Shown: positions 17,571 to 26,183 of the stretch, piece by piece
Layout of the letters: each line of letters opens with the position of its first letter
How positions within the stretch are numbered: the first letter of the stretch is position 1
From: Bacillus fungorum
GTDB taxonomy: Bacteria > Bacillota > Bacilli > Bacillales > Bacillaceae_G
Direction of reading: 5' to 3'
Length of the DNA: 64,000 nt
Assembly (NCBI RefSeq): GCF_002746455.1
Contig: NZ_NWUW01000006.1
Location: 124,001 to 188,000 of the forward strand
Program-made: the position numbers and the translations under genes
The notes under the pieces: generated by a model
Told to the model about the DNA's origin: nothing
The model's database searches: none
The model's input: only the letters and a program-made list of their open reading frames with translations

Positions 17571-18554
17571 ATGAATAAAAAAACTTGGAGTTTCCTCATT
17601 GTTACTGCATTGCTTATTGTTATGACATCATTGTCAGCGATGAAAGGGAGTTTAGAAGTAGGTATTGTTGAGCTTGTACAAGGGATATTTACAGGGGGAA
17701 ATGAAGATGTTGAAGTGATTAAAGATTTACGTTTCCCACGTATTATTATTGCACTATTTACTGGAGCAGCTCTTGCAGTTTCGGGTGTGCTTTTTCAAGC
17801 TGTTATGAAAAATCCACTCGCTGATGCTGGAGTAATCGGTATATCTTCAGGGGCGAGTTTTATGACACTTGTTATTATTACGTTATTCCCGCAATTCTTT
17901 TTCTGGACACCAGTATTCGCCTTTTTAGGTGGTGCGTTTGCATGTTATCTCGTTTATGCATTTTCATGGAAGTCAGGGTTAAGTCCACTTCGCATTATTT
18001 TAGTTGGTATAGCTATTAATGCGATGTTCACTGGATTAAATGAATCGTTCATTACGATTTGCGGATATTTTATTAAGAGTATTAAGCAAACGACGACTTC
18101 TAACATAACGATGAAGACGTGGGGCGATGTAGAAATAATGGTTACGTATGGAACAATTGGTCTTATTCTTGCTTTGTTTGTAGGAGCTTGGTGTAACTTA
18201 TTATCGTTACAGGATAAAACTGCGAAAAACTTAGGTTTGCACGTGACGAGAGTTCGTCTTATTATTTCTGCTATTGCAGTACTTTTAGCGGCAGTATCAA
18301 CAGCGATTGCAGGTGTTATTGCTTTCGTAGGATTACTCGTTCCGCACATTTCAAGACAACTAGTCGGTTCAAATCATAAAGTATTAATTCCATTTTCTGC
18401 TCTTGCAGGAGCGTTATTAATTTTGACGGCGGATACGATTGGAAGGTTAATCGTGCCACCTAACGAAATTCCAGCGGCGACGATTATGGCAGTTATTGGT
18501 GGCCCATTCTTAATATTCTTGCTTAGAAAGAGTGATAAAGTTCATGGAAATTAA
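17571..18554 (+). CDS. isdF: Heme ABC transporter permease (IsdF, FecCD family)
   Basis: The 327-residue FecCD-family membrane subunit has about nine to ten helices. Family landmarks are LRFPRIIIALFTGAALAVSGVLFQAVMKNPLADAG near the N-terminus and GVIAFVGLLVPHISRQLVGSNHKVLIPFSALAGALLIL in the second half, containing the ATPase-coupling region. It follows isdE by 27 bases and overlaps the ATPase gene by 11 bases, so all three are translationally linked. Substrate heme is inferred from the neighbouring NEAT and sortase genes. Confidence 0.92.
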   Translation: MNKKTWSFLIVTALLIVMTSLSAMKGSLEVGIVELVQGIFTGGNEDVEVIKDLRFPRIIIALFTGAALAVSGVLFQAVMKNPLADAGVIGISSGASFMTLVIITLFPQFFFWTPVFAFLGGAFACYLVYAFSWKSGLSPLRIILVGIAINAMFTGLNESFITICGYFIKSIKQTTTSNITMKTWGDVEIMVTYGTIGLILALFVGAWCNLLSLQDKTAKNLGLHVTRVRLIISAIAVLLAAVSTAIAGVIAFVGLLVPHISRQLVGSNHKVLIPFSALAGALLILTADTIGRLIVPPNEIPAATIMAVIGGPFLIFLLRKSDKVHGN

Positions 18555-19314
18555 AAATGTAACCTTTTCGTATGATAATATAACGGATCGCTTAAAGTCT
18601 GTTAGTAGTGAAATAGAAATTGGTAAAATTACAACAATTATTGGTCCAAACGGTTGCGGGAAATCGACATTACTTGGCGTGATGTCAAGAAATCACGATC
18701 CTCGTAGCGGAGAGGTAATACTAGATGGGAAGGCGATTAGTCAATATAAACCGAAAGAGTTTGCTAGAAAGTTAGCTGTTGTCCATCAACAAAATGAAGC
18801 GCCGGCAGATATGACGGTAGAGAAATTAACAAGTTTTGGTCGTATGCCTCATAAAAATATTTTTTCCTCGCAAACTGATGAAGATAGAGAAGCGATTGAA
18901 AGAGCTTTAGCATGTACGAATTTGTTAAGTAAACGTGATAAAGAGATTCACGCTTTATCTGGTGGAGAAAGACAACGTGTTTGGATTGCCATGACGTTAG
19001 CTCAGAAAACACCAATGCTCTTTTTAGATGAACCGACAACCTATTTAGATATTTATTATCAACTTGAAATATTAGAGCTAGTAAAAGAGTTAAATGAAGT
19101 ACATGGATTGACGATCGTTATGGTATTACACGATATTAATCAGGCGATTCGCTATAGTGATCATATCATCGTTATGAAAGACGGCGAAATTGTTACGAAA
19201 GGTAAGCCAAATGATGTTGTGACAGAAAGTATGATAAAGACGATATACGGCGTAGATGTCGTTGTAAAGCAAGATGAAGATACAGGGTTGTATATGGTCC
19301 CAATGGGTATTTAA
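18544..19314 (+). CDS. Heme/iron ABC transporter ATP-binding protein
   Basis: The 256-residue ATPase has Walker A GPNGCGKST, Q-loop VHQQNEAP, signature LSGGERQRVWIAM, Walker B PMLFLDEPTTYLD and switch His LHDIN. This is the FhuC/FepC type that energises FecCD permeases. The ATG at 18544 overlaps the permease stop by 11 bases; the in-frame GTG at 18532 has no better ribosome binding site. It completes an SBP-permease-ATPase trio for heme import. Confidence 0.92.
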   Translation: MEIKNVTFSYDNITDRLKSVSSEIEIGKITTIIGPNGCGKSTLLGVMSRNHDPRSGEVILDGKAISQYKPKEFARKLAVVHQQNEAPADMTVEKLTSFGRMPHKNIFSSQTDEDREAIERALACTNLLSKRDKEIHALSGGERQRVWIAMTLAQKTPMLFLDEPTTYLDIYYQLEILELVKELNEVHGLTIVMVLHDINQAIRYSDHIIVMKDGEIVTKGKPNDVVTESMIKTIYGVDVVVKQDEDTGLYMVPMGI

Positions 19315-19345
19315 ATATGCGAACAATCCGTTTTGAGGTGATAAT

Positions 19346-20110
19346 TTGAGTAGTAAAAAAGAACGGAAGAAGAATTCTTTTTTTCAACGAATACTTACAG
19401 TTGTTTTTTTAGGTACCTTTTTCTATTCAGTATATGAATTAGGTGATATTTTCATGGATTACTATGAAAATCGTAAAGTAATGGCCGAAGCACAAAACAT
19501 TTATGAAAAAAGTCCGATGGAAGAGCAATCACAAGACGGGGAAGTACGTAAACAGTTCAAAGCTCTGCAGCAAATTAACCAAGAAATAGTTGGATGGGTT
19601 ACGATGGACGATACACAAATTAATTATCCAATCGTTCAAGCGAAAGACAATGATTACTATTTATTTCGTAATTATAAAGGTGAAGATATGAGAGCAGGAA
19701 GCATCTTTATGGATTATCGTAATGATGTGAAATCTCAAAATCGAAATACTATTTTATATGGTCACCGTATGAAAGATGGTTCTATGTTTGGAAGTTTAAA
19801 GAAATTGTTAGATGAAGAGTTCTTCATGTCGCATCGTAAATTGTATTACGATACATTATTTGAAGGATATGATCTTGAAGTGTTCTCGGTGTATACAACA
19901 ACAACTGATTTTTATTACATTGAAACGGATTTTAGCAGTGATACGGAATACACATCATTTTTGGAGAAAATTCAAGAAAAATCGCTGTACAAAACGGATA
20001 CAAAGTTGACAGCAAACGATCAAATCGTAACACTGTCGACGTGTGACTATGCACTTGATCCGGAAGCGGGAAGGTTAGTCGTGCATGCGAAACTAGTAAA
20101 AAGAAAGTAA
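19346..20110 (+). CDS. srtB: Class B sortase
   Basis: The 254-residue membrane-anchored transpeptidase has an N-terminal helix (about 14-32), then the sortase fold with the catalytic His in ILYGHRM and Cys in TLSTCDYAL; the family Arg is probably in the segment EAGRLVVHAKL. Sortase B of B. anthracis attaches IsdC through its NPKTG signal; the same role is expected here because isdC is six genes upstream in the same operon. TTG start with GAGGTGATAA upstream. A bidirectional terminator ends the operon. Confidence 0.95.
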   Translation: MSSKKERKKNSFFQRILTVVFLGTFFYSVYELGDIFMDYYENRKVMAEAQNIYEKSPMEEQSQDGEVRKQFKALQQINQEIVGWVTMDDTQINYPIVQAKDNDYYLFRNYKGEDMRAGSIFMDYRNDVKSQNRNTILYGHRMKDGSMFGSLKKLLDEEFFMSHRKLYYDTLFEGYDLEVFSVYTTTTDFYYIETDFSSDTEYTSFLEKIQEKSLYKTDTKLTANDQIVTLSTCDYALDPEAGRLVVHAKLVKRK

Positions 20111-20115
20111 ATAAA

Positions 20116-20165
20116 AAAGTATAGAATATGAGAAGTGGTAACGCTTCTCATATTCTATACTTAAA
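20116..20165. terminator. Bidirectional terminator between srtB and isdG
   Basis: AAGTATAGAATATGAGAAG pairs with CTTCTCATATTCTATACTT (19 bp) around TGGTAACG, with A- and T-runs on both sides, so it serves both converging operons. Confidence 0.9.
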
Positions 20166-20178
20166 AAAAGAAATATGT

Positions 20179-20502
20179 TTACTGTGCTGCAGCCATTGGC
20201 ATACGTACAACTTTTACATCATAGTAAGCGATTTTATTATCAAGAATATAATCTGGCATCCCGCCTTGATGTGAGTGAGCATCTTTAAATGCTGAGCTCT
20301 TCGTCCAACCTTGGAAATCTTCTTTTGCATTCCAACGTGTGCTAATTGTTACTTCATCATAATCAACTGTATTTTGCGTTAAAAGAACTTCTAATCCTAA
20401 AAAGCCTTGCATCGTTTCGACTTGACCTACTTTATTAAAACGCTCAATTAATTTATGTCCATTTCCCTTTGTGATTTTAGCTGTATTTGTAACAATAATC
20501 AT
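20179..20502 (-). CDS. isdG: Heme-degrading monooxygenase IsdG
   Basis: A 107-residue ferredoxin-like fold monooxygenase of the IsdG/IsdI family that opens the heme ring in the cytoplasm and releases iron. Characteristic residues are N7-region [57 protein letters not shown] with the proximal His, matching the family catalytic triad Asn-Trp-His. AGGAGG precedes the start on the minus strand. It is separate from and convergent to the import operon but has its own near-perfect Fur box. Confidence 0.94.
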   Translation of the reverse strand: MIIVTNTAKITKGNGHKLIERFNKVGQVETMQGFLGLEVLLTQNTVDYDEVTISTRWNAKEDFQGWTKSSAFKDAHSHQGGMPDYILDNKIAYYDVKVVRMPMAAAQ

Positions 20503-20557
20503 GTTTATTCCTCCTATAAATGTAGCCTGTATTTTCGAGAACTCATATATATTAAAT

Positions 20558-20576
20558 GATAATGAAAATCATTATC
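20558..20576 (-). promoter_or_regulatory. Near-perfect Fur box upstream of isdG
   Basis: GATAATGAAAATCATTATC matches 18 of 19 bases of the Fur consensus, 56 bases before the isdG start. This ties heme degradation to the same iron signal as the import operon. Confidence 0.92.
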
Positions 20577-20688
20577 AATGTCAATCATAAATGTGAAATA
20601 TATAAGTATTTTTTTATTATTTTGGATAGTAAGATTTCTATTTCAAAATGTAGTAAATATGTGGCGGTTAAGCGAGAGAATGAGCGAG

Positions 20689-20790
20689 TTGTACTAGCAA
20701 AGCAATAATATGGTATAGTGAAACGAGGCTGTTTTTTCAGTCTCGTTTTTTACATGCTTCCTATATAGAAAGCATGCAAATGGAAAGGAA
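20689..20790 (+). promoter_or_regulatory. Promoter and hairpin leader of the rRNA methyltransferase gene
   Basis: TTGTAC (20689-20694) and TATAGT (20714-20719) form a weak promoter with 19-nt spacing. The start of the transcript would run at once into a terminator-like hairpin (GAGGCTG / CAGTCTC plus T run, about 20724-20751) and then a second hairpin (CATGCTT / AAGCATG, 20753-20776) just before the ribosome binding site. Confidence 0.5.
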
Positions 20791-20798
20791 GTTATTAT

Positions 20799-21998
20799 AT
20801 GCGATCAGAAGTAACTATAAAAATAAAACCGAAATTTATAAAAGAAATTAAAAGTGGATACCCGCTTATTTTAAAAGATGCGATTCGAAATTTAAATGAC
20901 GTCCGTGAAGAAGGAACAATCATCAAAGTAGTGGATGAGAAGAACCACTTTGTTGGAAAAGGTTATTATGGAAAACAAAATAAAGGATACGGCTGGATTT
21001 TAACGAGAAAAGAGAGTGAACAAATTAATCAATCTTTCTTTGAAAGTAAAATAAAATCTGCCTTACATAAACGAAAGCAATTTTACAAATCAAGTGATAC
21101 AACAGCATTCCGTGTTGTGAACGGTGAAGGTGATGGGCTTGGAGGCTTAATCATCGATTATTATGACGGTTATTACGTAGTGAGTTGGTATAGTGAAGGA
21201 ATTTATACTTTTAGAGATGAGATTATAGCAGCTCTTCAAAAAGTAGCAAACTTTAAAGGGATTTATGAGAAAAAGCGTTTTGATACGAAAGGGAAATACA
21301 TTGAAGGCGATGATTTCGTAGCTGGAGAGCGCGGTGAGTTCCCGCTTATCGTAAAAGAGAATGGTGTGAACTTTGCGGTGTATTTAAATGACGGAGCGAT
21401 GGTTGGTGTATTTTTAGATCAGCGTAACGTTCGAAAACAAATTCGTGATACATATGCAAAGGGAAGAACAGTGTTAAATATGTTTTCTTATACAGGTGCT
21501 TTCTCTGTATTTGCAGCGCTTGGCGGAGCGAGTAAAACGACGAGTGTCGACCTTGCAAATCGTAGTTTAAGTAAAACGATTGAGCAGTTTAGTGTAAATG
21601 AAGTTGATTATGAAGCGCAAGATATTATTGTTGAAGATGTATTCCTTTATTTTAAATATGCAGCGAAGAAAAAGATGAAGTTTGATATGGTTGTATTAGA
21701 CCCTCCAAGCTTTGCACGCTCAAAAAAATATACATTTAGTGCAGCGAAAGATTATAAAAATTTATTAAAAGAAACAATTGCCATTACAGAAAATAACGGG
21801 ATTATCGTTGCTTCTACAAATTGTAGTGCATTCGATATGAAAAAGTTTAAAGGCTTTATCGATACAGCATTCAAAGAAATGAATGGCAAATATAAAATAT
21901 TAGAAGAACATTCTTTACCAGAAGATTTCCGTACAATTGATCAATTTAAAGAAGGAGACTATTTAAAAGTAGTTTTCATCGAGAAAATTAAAGGTTAA
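20799..21998 (+). CDS. Class I SAM-dependent rRNA methyltransferase (RlmI/YwbD type)
   Basis: The 399-residue protein has an N-terminal PUA-like RNA-binding domain (~1-75), a middle domain (FRVVNGEGDGLGGLIIDYYDGYYVVSW) and a Rossmann methyltransferase with SAM motif VLNMFSYTGAFSVFAALGGA, VDLANRSL and catalytic-type VVLDPPSFARSKK. This architecture is that of RlmI, the 23S rRNA m5C1962 methyltransferase; the precise target here is inferred. GGAAAGGAAG lies before the ATG. Monocistronic, with the leader hairpins noted above and a terminator behind it. Confidence 0.9.
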   Translation: MRSEVTIKIKPKFIKEIKSGYPLILKDAIRNLNDVREEGTIIKVVDEKNHFVGKGYYGKQNKGYGWILTRKESEQINQSFFESKIKSALHKRKQFYKSSDTTAFRVVNGEGDGLGGLIIDYYDGYYVVSWYSEGIYTFRDEIIAALQKVANFKGIYEKKRFDTKGKYIEGDDFVAGERGEFPLIVKENGVNFAVYLNDGAMVGVFLDQRNVRKQIRDTYAKGRTVLNMFSYTGAFSVFAALGGASKTTSVDLANRSLSKTIEQFSVNEVDYEAQDIIVEDVFLYFKYAAKKKMKFDMVVLDPPSFARSKKYTFSAAKDYKNLLKETIAITENNGIIVASTNCSAFDMKKFKGFIDTAFKEMNGKYKILEEHSLPEDFRTIDQFKEGDYLKVVFIEKIKG

Positions 21999-22002
21999 TA
22001 AA

Positions 22003-22038
22003 GAAAAAGGAGCTCGAGTTTACTTGAGCTCCTTTTCT
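22003..22038. terminator. Bidirectional terminator between the methyltransferase and ywbE
   Basis: AAAAAGGAGCTCGAGT and ACTTGAGCTCCTTTTT form a long stem with A and T tracts on both sides between two converging genes. Confidence 0.9.
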
Positions 22039-22232
22039 TATTGAACGATATTTTGTACTCTACCGACTTGCCCGTCCTGCAATCGCACTTTAATGCCATG
22101 CGGATGAGAAGGGGAATTCGTTAAAATATCTTTTACAATTCCACGTGTTAATTTGCCTGTTCGTTGATCTTGTTTTAATACAATATCAACTTCAAGACCG
22201 GGTGCGATATTAGAACGTTTTTGTCCGTTCAT
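22038..22232 (-). CDS. ywbE: YwbE family protein
   Basis: A 64-residue protein of the YwbE (DUF2196) family: MNGQKRSNIAPGLEVDIVLK, RTGKLTRGIVKDILTNSPSHPHGIKVRL. Function is unknown; the sequence suggests a small beta-barrel, KOW-like fold. Its ATG directly abuts the stop of the upstream 57-residue gene, so both are cotranslated. Confidence 0.9.
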   Translation of the reverse strand: MNGQKRSNIAPGLEVDIVLKQDQRTGKLTRGIVKDILTNSPSHPHGIKVRLQDGQVGRVQNIVQ

Positions 22233-22406
22233 TTACACACCTGTACGTCTACGTTGGTTGTTTGTTTTCTTTGTTTGTTGGTTTTGTAATTTTTTCGTTT
22301 CTTGGCTTTGGTTTTTGGCATTTTGACCATTGCCGTTACCTTGCTTTTTCTTTGCAAGTTGTTCACGCATTAAATCAGCTAAGCTTACTTTTTTGTTTTC
22401 TGACAT
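22233..22406 (-). CDS. Small basic Gln/Asn/Lys-rich protein, 57 residues
   Basis: ATG at 22406 follows AAAGGAGAC on the minus strand. The 57-residue product starts MSENKKVSLADLMREQLAKK and continues as a low-complexity tail rich in Lys, Gln and Asn ending QRRRTGV. The N-terminal 20 residues are a predicted helix and the rest is likely disordered and basic, suiting nucleic acid or ribosome contact; that is inference. The stop directly precedes the ywbE ATG with no gap. Confidence 0.75.
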   Translation of the reverse strand: MSENKKVSLADLMREQLAKKKQGNGNGQNAKNQSQETKKLQNQQTKKTNNQRRRTGV

Positions 22407-22575
22407 GATAAGTCTCCTTTATATAAAGTTAATTATGAACAATCGTAGTGAATTTCATCATATCATTGTTATGGAAGGAAGGGAAGTTGGTTTGAAAATT
22501 CATATAATTGTTTCCAGCATTCATTCGTTGCGATACAATTGATATGTTAATGTTTGTAAAAAAGGGGATAGACAT

Positions 22576-23271
22576 ATGTCACATCATATTTTATTAGTTG
22601 AAGATGATATTTCAATTCAAGAGATGGTGGAAAAGTATTTAATAAAAGAAGGCTTTCAAGTTACAATTGCATCTGATGGAGAAGAAGGCGTGAACACATA
22701 TTTAAAAGGTTCATTTGATTTGATTATCCTCGACATTATGATGCCAAAGTTAGACGGATTAGAGGTTGTACGAATTATTCGAGAAAAAAGTGCCGTTCCG
22801 ATTTTAATGATGTCGGCAAAAGATACAGATGTTGATAAAGCTGTTGGATTAGGACTTGGAGCGGATGATTATATTTGTAAGCCGTTTTCTATGATTGAAT
22901 TAGCTGCACGTGTAAAAGCGGGTATTCGGAGATCTACGAAATACTCGGCTACAGAATCAACAGGAGAAAAGATGATTCAAATTGGTGATTTAACAATTGA
23001 TCCAATTAATTTTACCGTGGAAAAAAACGGGAAGCCTCTCAAACTTACTTTAAAAGAATTTGAGATTTTAAAATTGTTCGTAAAAAATCAAAACCGTGTA
23101 TTTACAAAAGCGCAAATCTATACGTTAGTTTGGAACGAAGAGTATTACGGTGATGATAACGTTATTAATGTTCATATGAGAAGATTGCGTGAGAAAATAG
23201 AAAGTGATCCATCTAATCCAGAATATATTAAAACGTTATGGGGCATCGGCTATAAGTTGGAAGTGATGTAA
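22576..23271 (+). CDS. OmpR-family response regulator
   Basis: A 231-residue two-component regulator. The receiver domain (1-~118) has the acidic pair near residue 9-10 (VEDD), phospho-acceptor Asp in LIILDIMMPKLDG, Thr/Ser switch in MSAKDTD and Lys in YICKPF; the C-terminal winged helix (~135-230) has KLTLKEFEILKLFVKN and VINVHMRRLREKIE. It is adjacent to the histidine kinase (1 base apart) and upstream of an ABC-2 transporter set, an arrangement like B. subtilis YcbLMN, so it probably controls that exporter. Confidence 0.93.
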   Translation: MSHHILLVEDDISIQEMVEKYLIKEGFQVTIASDGEEGVNTYLKGSFDLIILDIMMPKLDGLEVVRIIREKSAVPILMMSAKDTDVDKAVGLGLGADDYICKPFSMIELAARVKAGIRRSTKYSATESTGEKMIQIGDLTIDPINFTVEKNGKPLKLTLKEFEILKLFVKNQNRVFTKAQIYTLVWNEEYYGDDNVINVHMRRLREKIESDPSNPEYIKTLWGIGYKLEVM

Positions 23272-23272
23272 T

Positions 23273-24208
23273 ATGGTCAATTTGTTAATAGGTATTATTT
23301 TTATATTGTTATGTGTCATTTATACACAATATAAAATGCGGAAAAATAGTAGTGAAAATTTACGATACACATATGAAAAGTTAGAAAGTATTGTAAATGA
23401 AAAAACAGGCGAGACGTTACTCGTTATGACAGATGATCTAGAATTGCAAAAATTATTAGTGGCAATTAATCAATTATTAGATGCAAAACAGAAAACGAAT
23501 GCAGATCATGCAAAAGTAGAAATTTCGATGAGAAAAATGCTTTCAAATATTTCACATGACTTGAAAACGCCACTAACAGTTATTCTTGGATATACAGAAA
23601 TGTTAAATAAGGATAAAACGATAAACAAAGAAGAACAACAAATATTACTTGAAAAAGTGCATACGAAAACACTAGAAGTGATGGAGCTAATTCATAAGTT
23701 TTTTGATTTAGCAAAATTAGAATCTGGTGACAAAGCAATCGAGATGACAAAAGTGAATATGAATGAAGTTTGTCGTGAGAAAATTTTATCTTTTTATGAT
23801 TTAGTGACGACGAAAGGTTTTCATGTTCATATTGATATACCAGACAGAAATATATACGCACTTGGAAATGTAGAAGTATTAGGCAGAGTATTGAATAATT
23901 TAATATCAAATGCGATTACATATGGAGACGATGGAAAGGCACTCGGTATGACGTTAAGGGATGATGACACGAGCGTGTATATAGATGTATGGGATAAAGG
24001 CAAAGGAATTGATGAATCTCATATTGATAAAGTGTTTGAGCGTATGTACACACTTGAAGATTCAAGAAATAGATTGTACCAAGGAAGCGGTCTAGGATTA
24101 ACGATTACGAAACGGCTTGTGGAAGCGATGGGTGGAACAATTCACCTTTCTAGTAAGCCATATAAAAAAACGATTTTTACAGTTGTATTAAAAAAGATGC
24201 TGTTTTAG
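23273..24208 (+). CDS. Sensor histidine kinase with a single membrane helix
   Basis: The 311-residue kinase has one N-terminal membrane segment (2-~18), a short linker, the HisKA box ISHDLKTPLTVILGYTEML with phospho-His near residue 94, and a HATPase_c domain (NLISNAITYGDDG, WDKGKGID, GSGLGLTITKRL). There is essentially no extracellular sensor domain, as in intramembrane-sensing kinases that detect cell-envelope-active peptides through a partner ABC transporter. That signal is inferred. A terminator follows. Confidence 0.93.
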   Translation: MVNLLIGIIFILLCVIYTQYKMRKNSSENLRYTYEKLESIVNEKTGETLLVMTDDLELQKLLVAINQLLDAKQKTNADHAKVEISMRKMLSNISHDLKTPLTVILGYTEMLNKDKTINKEEQQILLEKVHTKTLEVMELIHKFFDLAKLESGDKAIEMTKVNMNEVCREKILSFYDLVTTKGFHVHIDIPDRNIYALGNVEVLGRVLNNLISNAITYGDDGKALGMTLRDDDTSVYIDVWDKGKGIDESHIDKVFERMYTLEDSRNRLYQGSGLGLTITKRLVEAMGGTIHLSSKPYKKTIFTVVLKKMLF

Positions 24209-24243
24209 CTTGTAGAGAAGTAGATTCTACAAGCTTTTTTTCA
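24207..24243 (+). terminator. Terminator after the histidine kinase
   Basis: AGCTTGTAGA pairs with TCTACAAGCT and is followed by seven T. Confidence 0.88.
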
Positions 24244-24333
24244 GCGTAAGGAATTTGTAAGGAACGGGTAAGAAAAAAGAGATTTCCGTTGTCTATTATA
24301 GAAGTATAAGGTAATGCGAAAGGAGACAGTGAC

Positions 24334-25257
24334 ATGACATATATATTAAAAACGAATCAGTTAACGAAAGTGTTTAAAGGGAAAGAAGTTATTTCTAGCG
24401 TCAACATGCATGTGAAAAAAGGAGAGATATACGGTTTCTTAGGACCGAATGGTGCAGGTAAAACAACGATTATGAAAATGATTACAAATTTAATAAAACC
24501 GACAAGTGGTGATATTGAAATTTTCGGTGAGAAGTTAACAGATACATCTTATGAAGTATTAAAAAGGATGGGGACCATTATCGAATATCCAATCTTTTAT
24601 GATAAATTAACGGCGAAGGAAAACCTAGAATTACATTGTGAATATATGGGGTATTACGACAAGAACGCAATTGATCATGCTTTACATTTAGTAAAACTGC
24701 ACGGTATAGATGATAAAAAAGTAAAAGATTTTTCATTAGGGATGAAACAACGACTTGGTATTGCAAGGGCGATCATGACAAAGCCAGAACTACTTATTTT
24801 AGATGAGCCAATAAACGGTTTAGATCCAATTGGTATTAAAGAATTAAGAGACTTATTTAAAATGCTCTGCAAAGAATATGGCATTACATTATTAGTTTCT
24901 AGTCATATTTTAGGTGAGATGGAACTAATGGCAGATACAATTGGTGTGATTCAAAATGGAAAATTAATAAAAGAAGTTTCGATGAAGAGTATTAACGGAA
25001 AACAAACAGAGTACATTGAAATTACTGTTCCTGATGTGAAACGGGCAGCTTATATTTTAGAAGATAAACTTGGTATAAAAAATTACAAAATAATGAGTGG
25101 GAATATGATTCGTGTGTATGAATTGAAGGCGACGCAACAAACCATTTCAAAAGCACTTATTATGAATGATGTAGAAATTGAAAGTATTAATAAGAAACAT
25201 AGTTCCTTAGAGGAATATTTCTTAAATGTAATGGATGGAGAGGGCATTCATGCTTAA
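24334..25257 (+). CDS. BcrA-type ABC transporter ATP-binding protein
   Basis: The 307-residue ATPase has Walker A GPNGAGKTT, signature LGMKQRLGIARAI, Walker B PELLILDEPINGLDP and switch His SSHIL, plus a ~90-residue C-terminal extension typical of bacitracin/lantibiotic exporters. It would drive the two ABC-2 permeases encoded downstream (25445 and 27081). AAAGGAGACAG precedes the ATG. The stop overlaps the start of the 53-residue membrane gene. Substrate unknown; antimicrobial peptides are the usual ligand for such sets. Confidence 0.92.
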   Translation: MTYILKTNQLTKVFKGKEVISSVNMHVKKGEIYGFLGPNGAGKTTIMKMITNLIKPTSGDIEIFGEKLTDTSYEVLKRMGTIIEYPIFYDKLTAKENLELHCEYMGYYDKNAIDHALHLVKLHGIDDKKVKDFSLGMKQRLGIARAIMTKPELLILDEPINGLDPIGIKELRDLFKMLCKEYGITLLVSSHILGEMELMADTIGVIQNGKLIKEVSMKSINGKQTEYIEITVPDVKRAAYILEDKLGIKNYKIMSGNMIRVYELKATQQTISKALIMNDVEIESINKKHSSLEEYFLNVMDGEGIHA

Positions 25258-25411
25258 TGGATTGTTAGTGAATCTAGTAAGTGGATGGATCGTAATCTTC
25301 GTAAGTGGGATTTTATATTATAGAAAACCTAAGCGGAAATGGTTGTTAATTTTACTAGTGATAGGAATAGTAAGCGTAGTTACGGCTGGAATTAGAATGT
25401 TAGTAGCATAG
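25250..25411 (+). CDS. Small membrane protein of the ABC cluster, 53 residues
   Basis: ATG 25250 overlaps the end of the ATPase gene by 8 bases, with GGAGAGGGC upstream. The product has two membrane helices (about 3-23, LLVNLVSGWIVIFVSG, and 31-51, LLILLVIGIVSVVTAGI) separated by a basic turn RKPKRK. No family is recognised. The tight overlap between the ATPase and first permease suggests a small accessory or immunity-like subunit, which is an inference from position. Confidence 0.72.
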   Translation: MLNGLLVNLVSGWIVIFVSGILYYRKPKRKWLLILLVIGIVSVVTAGIRMLVA

Positions 25412-25444
25412 AGGTATTTATGTCAGTAATGGAGGGTGGTTTAT

Positions 25445-26149
25445 ATGTTTAAATTAATGAAGCTCGAATGGAAGAAACATCAATTATCTAGTTACTTTAA
25501 AGGGGTAGCCATTTGTATTATAGCAATTTTTGCTGCGGTAAGTCTTATGGGATTGGGGGCGAAAGGCGAAGTAGATGCGGCGCTCTCTGATTTCACAAAA
25601 TACATGACTTTAGCAAACATTTTTATAAGGATAACATTTCTTATTTTTAGTGCGGTCATTTTATCACGTTTAGTAATTGATGAGTATAAGAACAAAACAA
25701 TGCAACTACTATTTATGTACCCATTGCAAAGGAAACTACTAATGAGAGCGAAATTAACAATTGTTTTTTGTTTTTGTTTTGTGAGTATGATTATCGCTAC
25801 TTTCAGTATTAACTTGCTCATATTTTTTATGAATCCAATGATGGGACTAATTGAAACACCTATTACGATGGGTGAAATAATAGCTACCGTTCCAGCTACT
25901 TTTATAAGTGCATTTATGATATCTGGTATAAGTTTAATTCCTTTATTTTTTGGGATGAGAAAAAAATCGACACCGACAACGATTACTTCTGCAGTAATAA
26001 TTGGGATGATGATGAATAGTAACGTTGGTCCTGGAAACGGTCAAGTAAGTATGTATGATTTTATATTTATCCCAATTGTACTCTGTTTATTAGGAATTTT
26101 TATTAGTTATCTATCGTATCGTAACATCGACAAGATAGATGTAGCGTGA
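25445..26149 (+). CDS. ABC-2 type permease, first copy
   Basis: The 234-residue membrane protein has about six helices and starts MFKLMKLEWKKHQLSSYFKG. The pattern of cytoplasmic N-terminus, LVIDEYKNKTMQLLFMYPLQRKLLMRAKL and SLIPLFFGMRKKSTPTT is shared with the second permease at 27081, so the two are paralogues and probably form a heterodimer driven by the 24334 ATPase. ATG 25445 is chosen over an in-frame start at 25436 because GGAGGGTGG lies before it. Confidence 0.88.
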   Translation: MFKLMKLEWKKHQLSSYFKGVAICIIAIFAAVSLMGLGAKGEVDAALSDFTKYMTLANIFIRITFLIFSAVILSRLVIDEYKNKTMQLLFMYPLQRKLLMRAKLTIVFCFCFVSMIIATFSINLLIFFMNPMMGLIETPITMGEIIATVPATFISAFMISGISLIPLFFGMRKKSTPTTITSAVIIGMMMNSNVGPGNGQVSMYDFIFIPIVLCLLGIFISYLSYRNIDKIDVA

Positions 26150-26183
26150 AGAAAGCTTAAAACAACAACGAACTGGGGTATGA

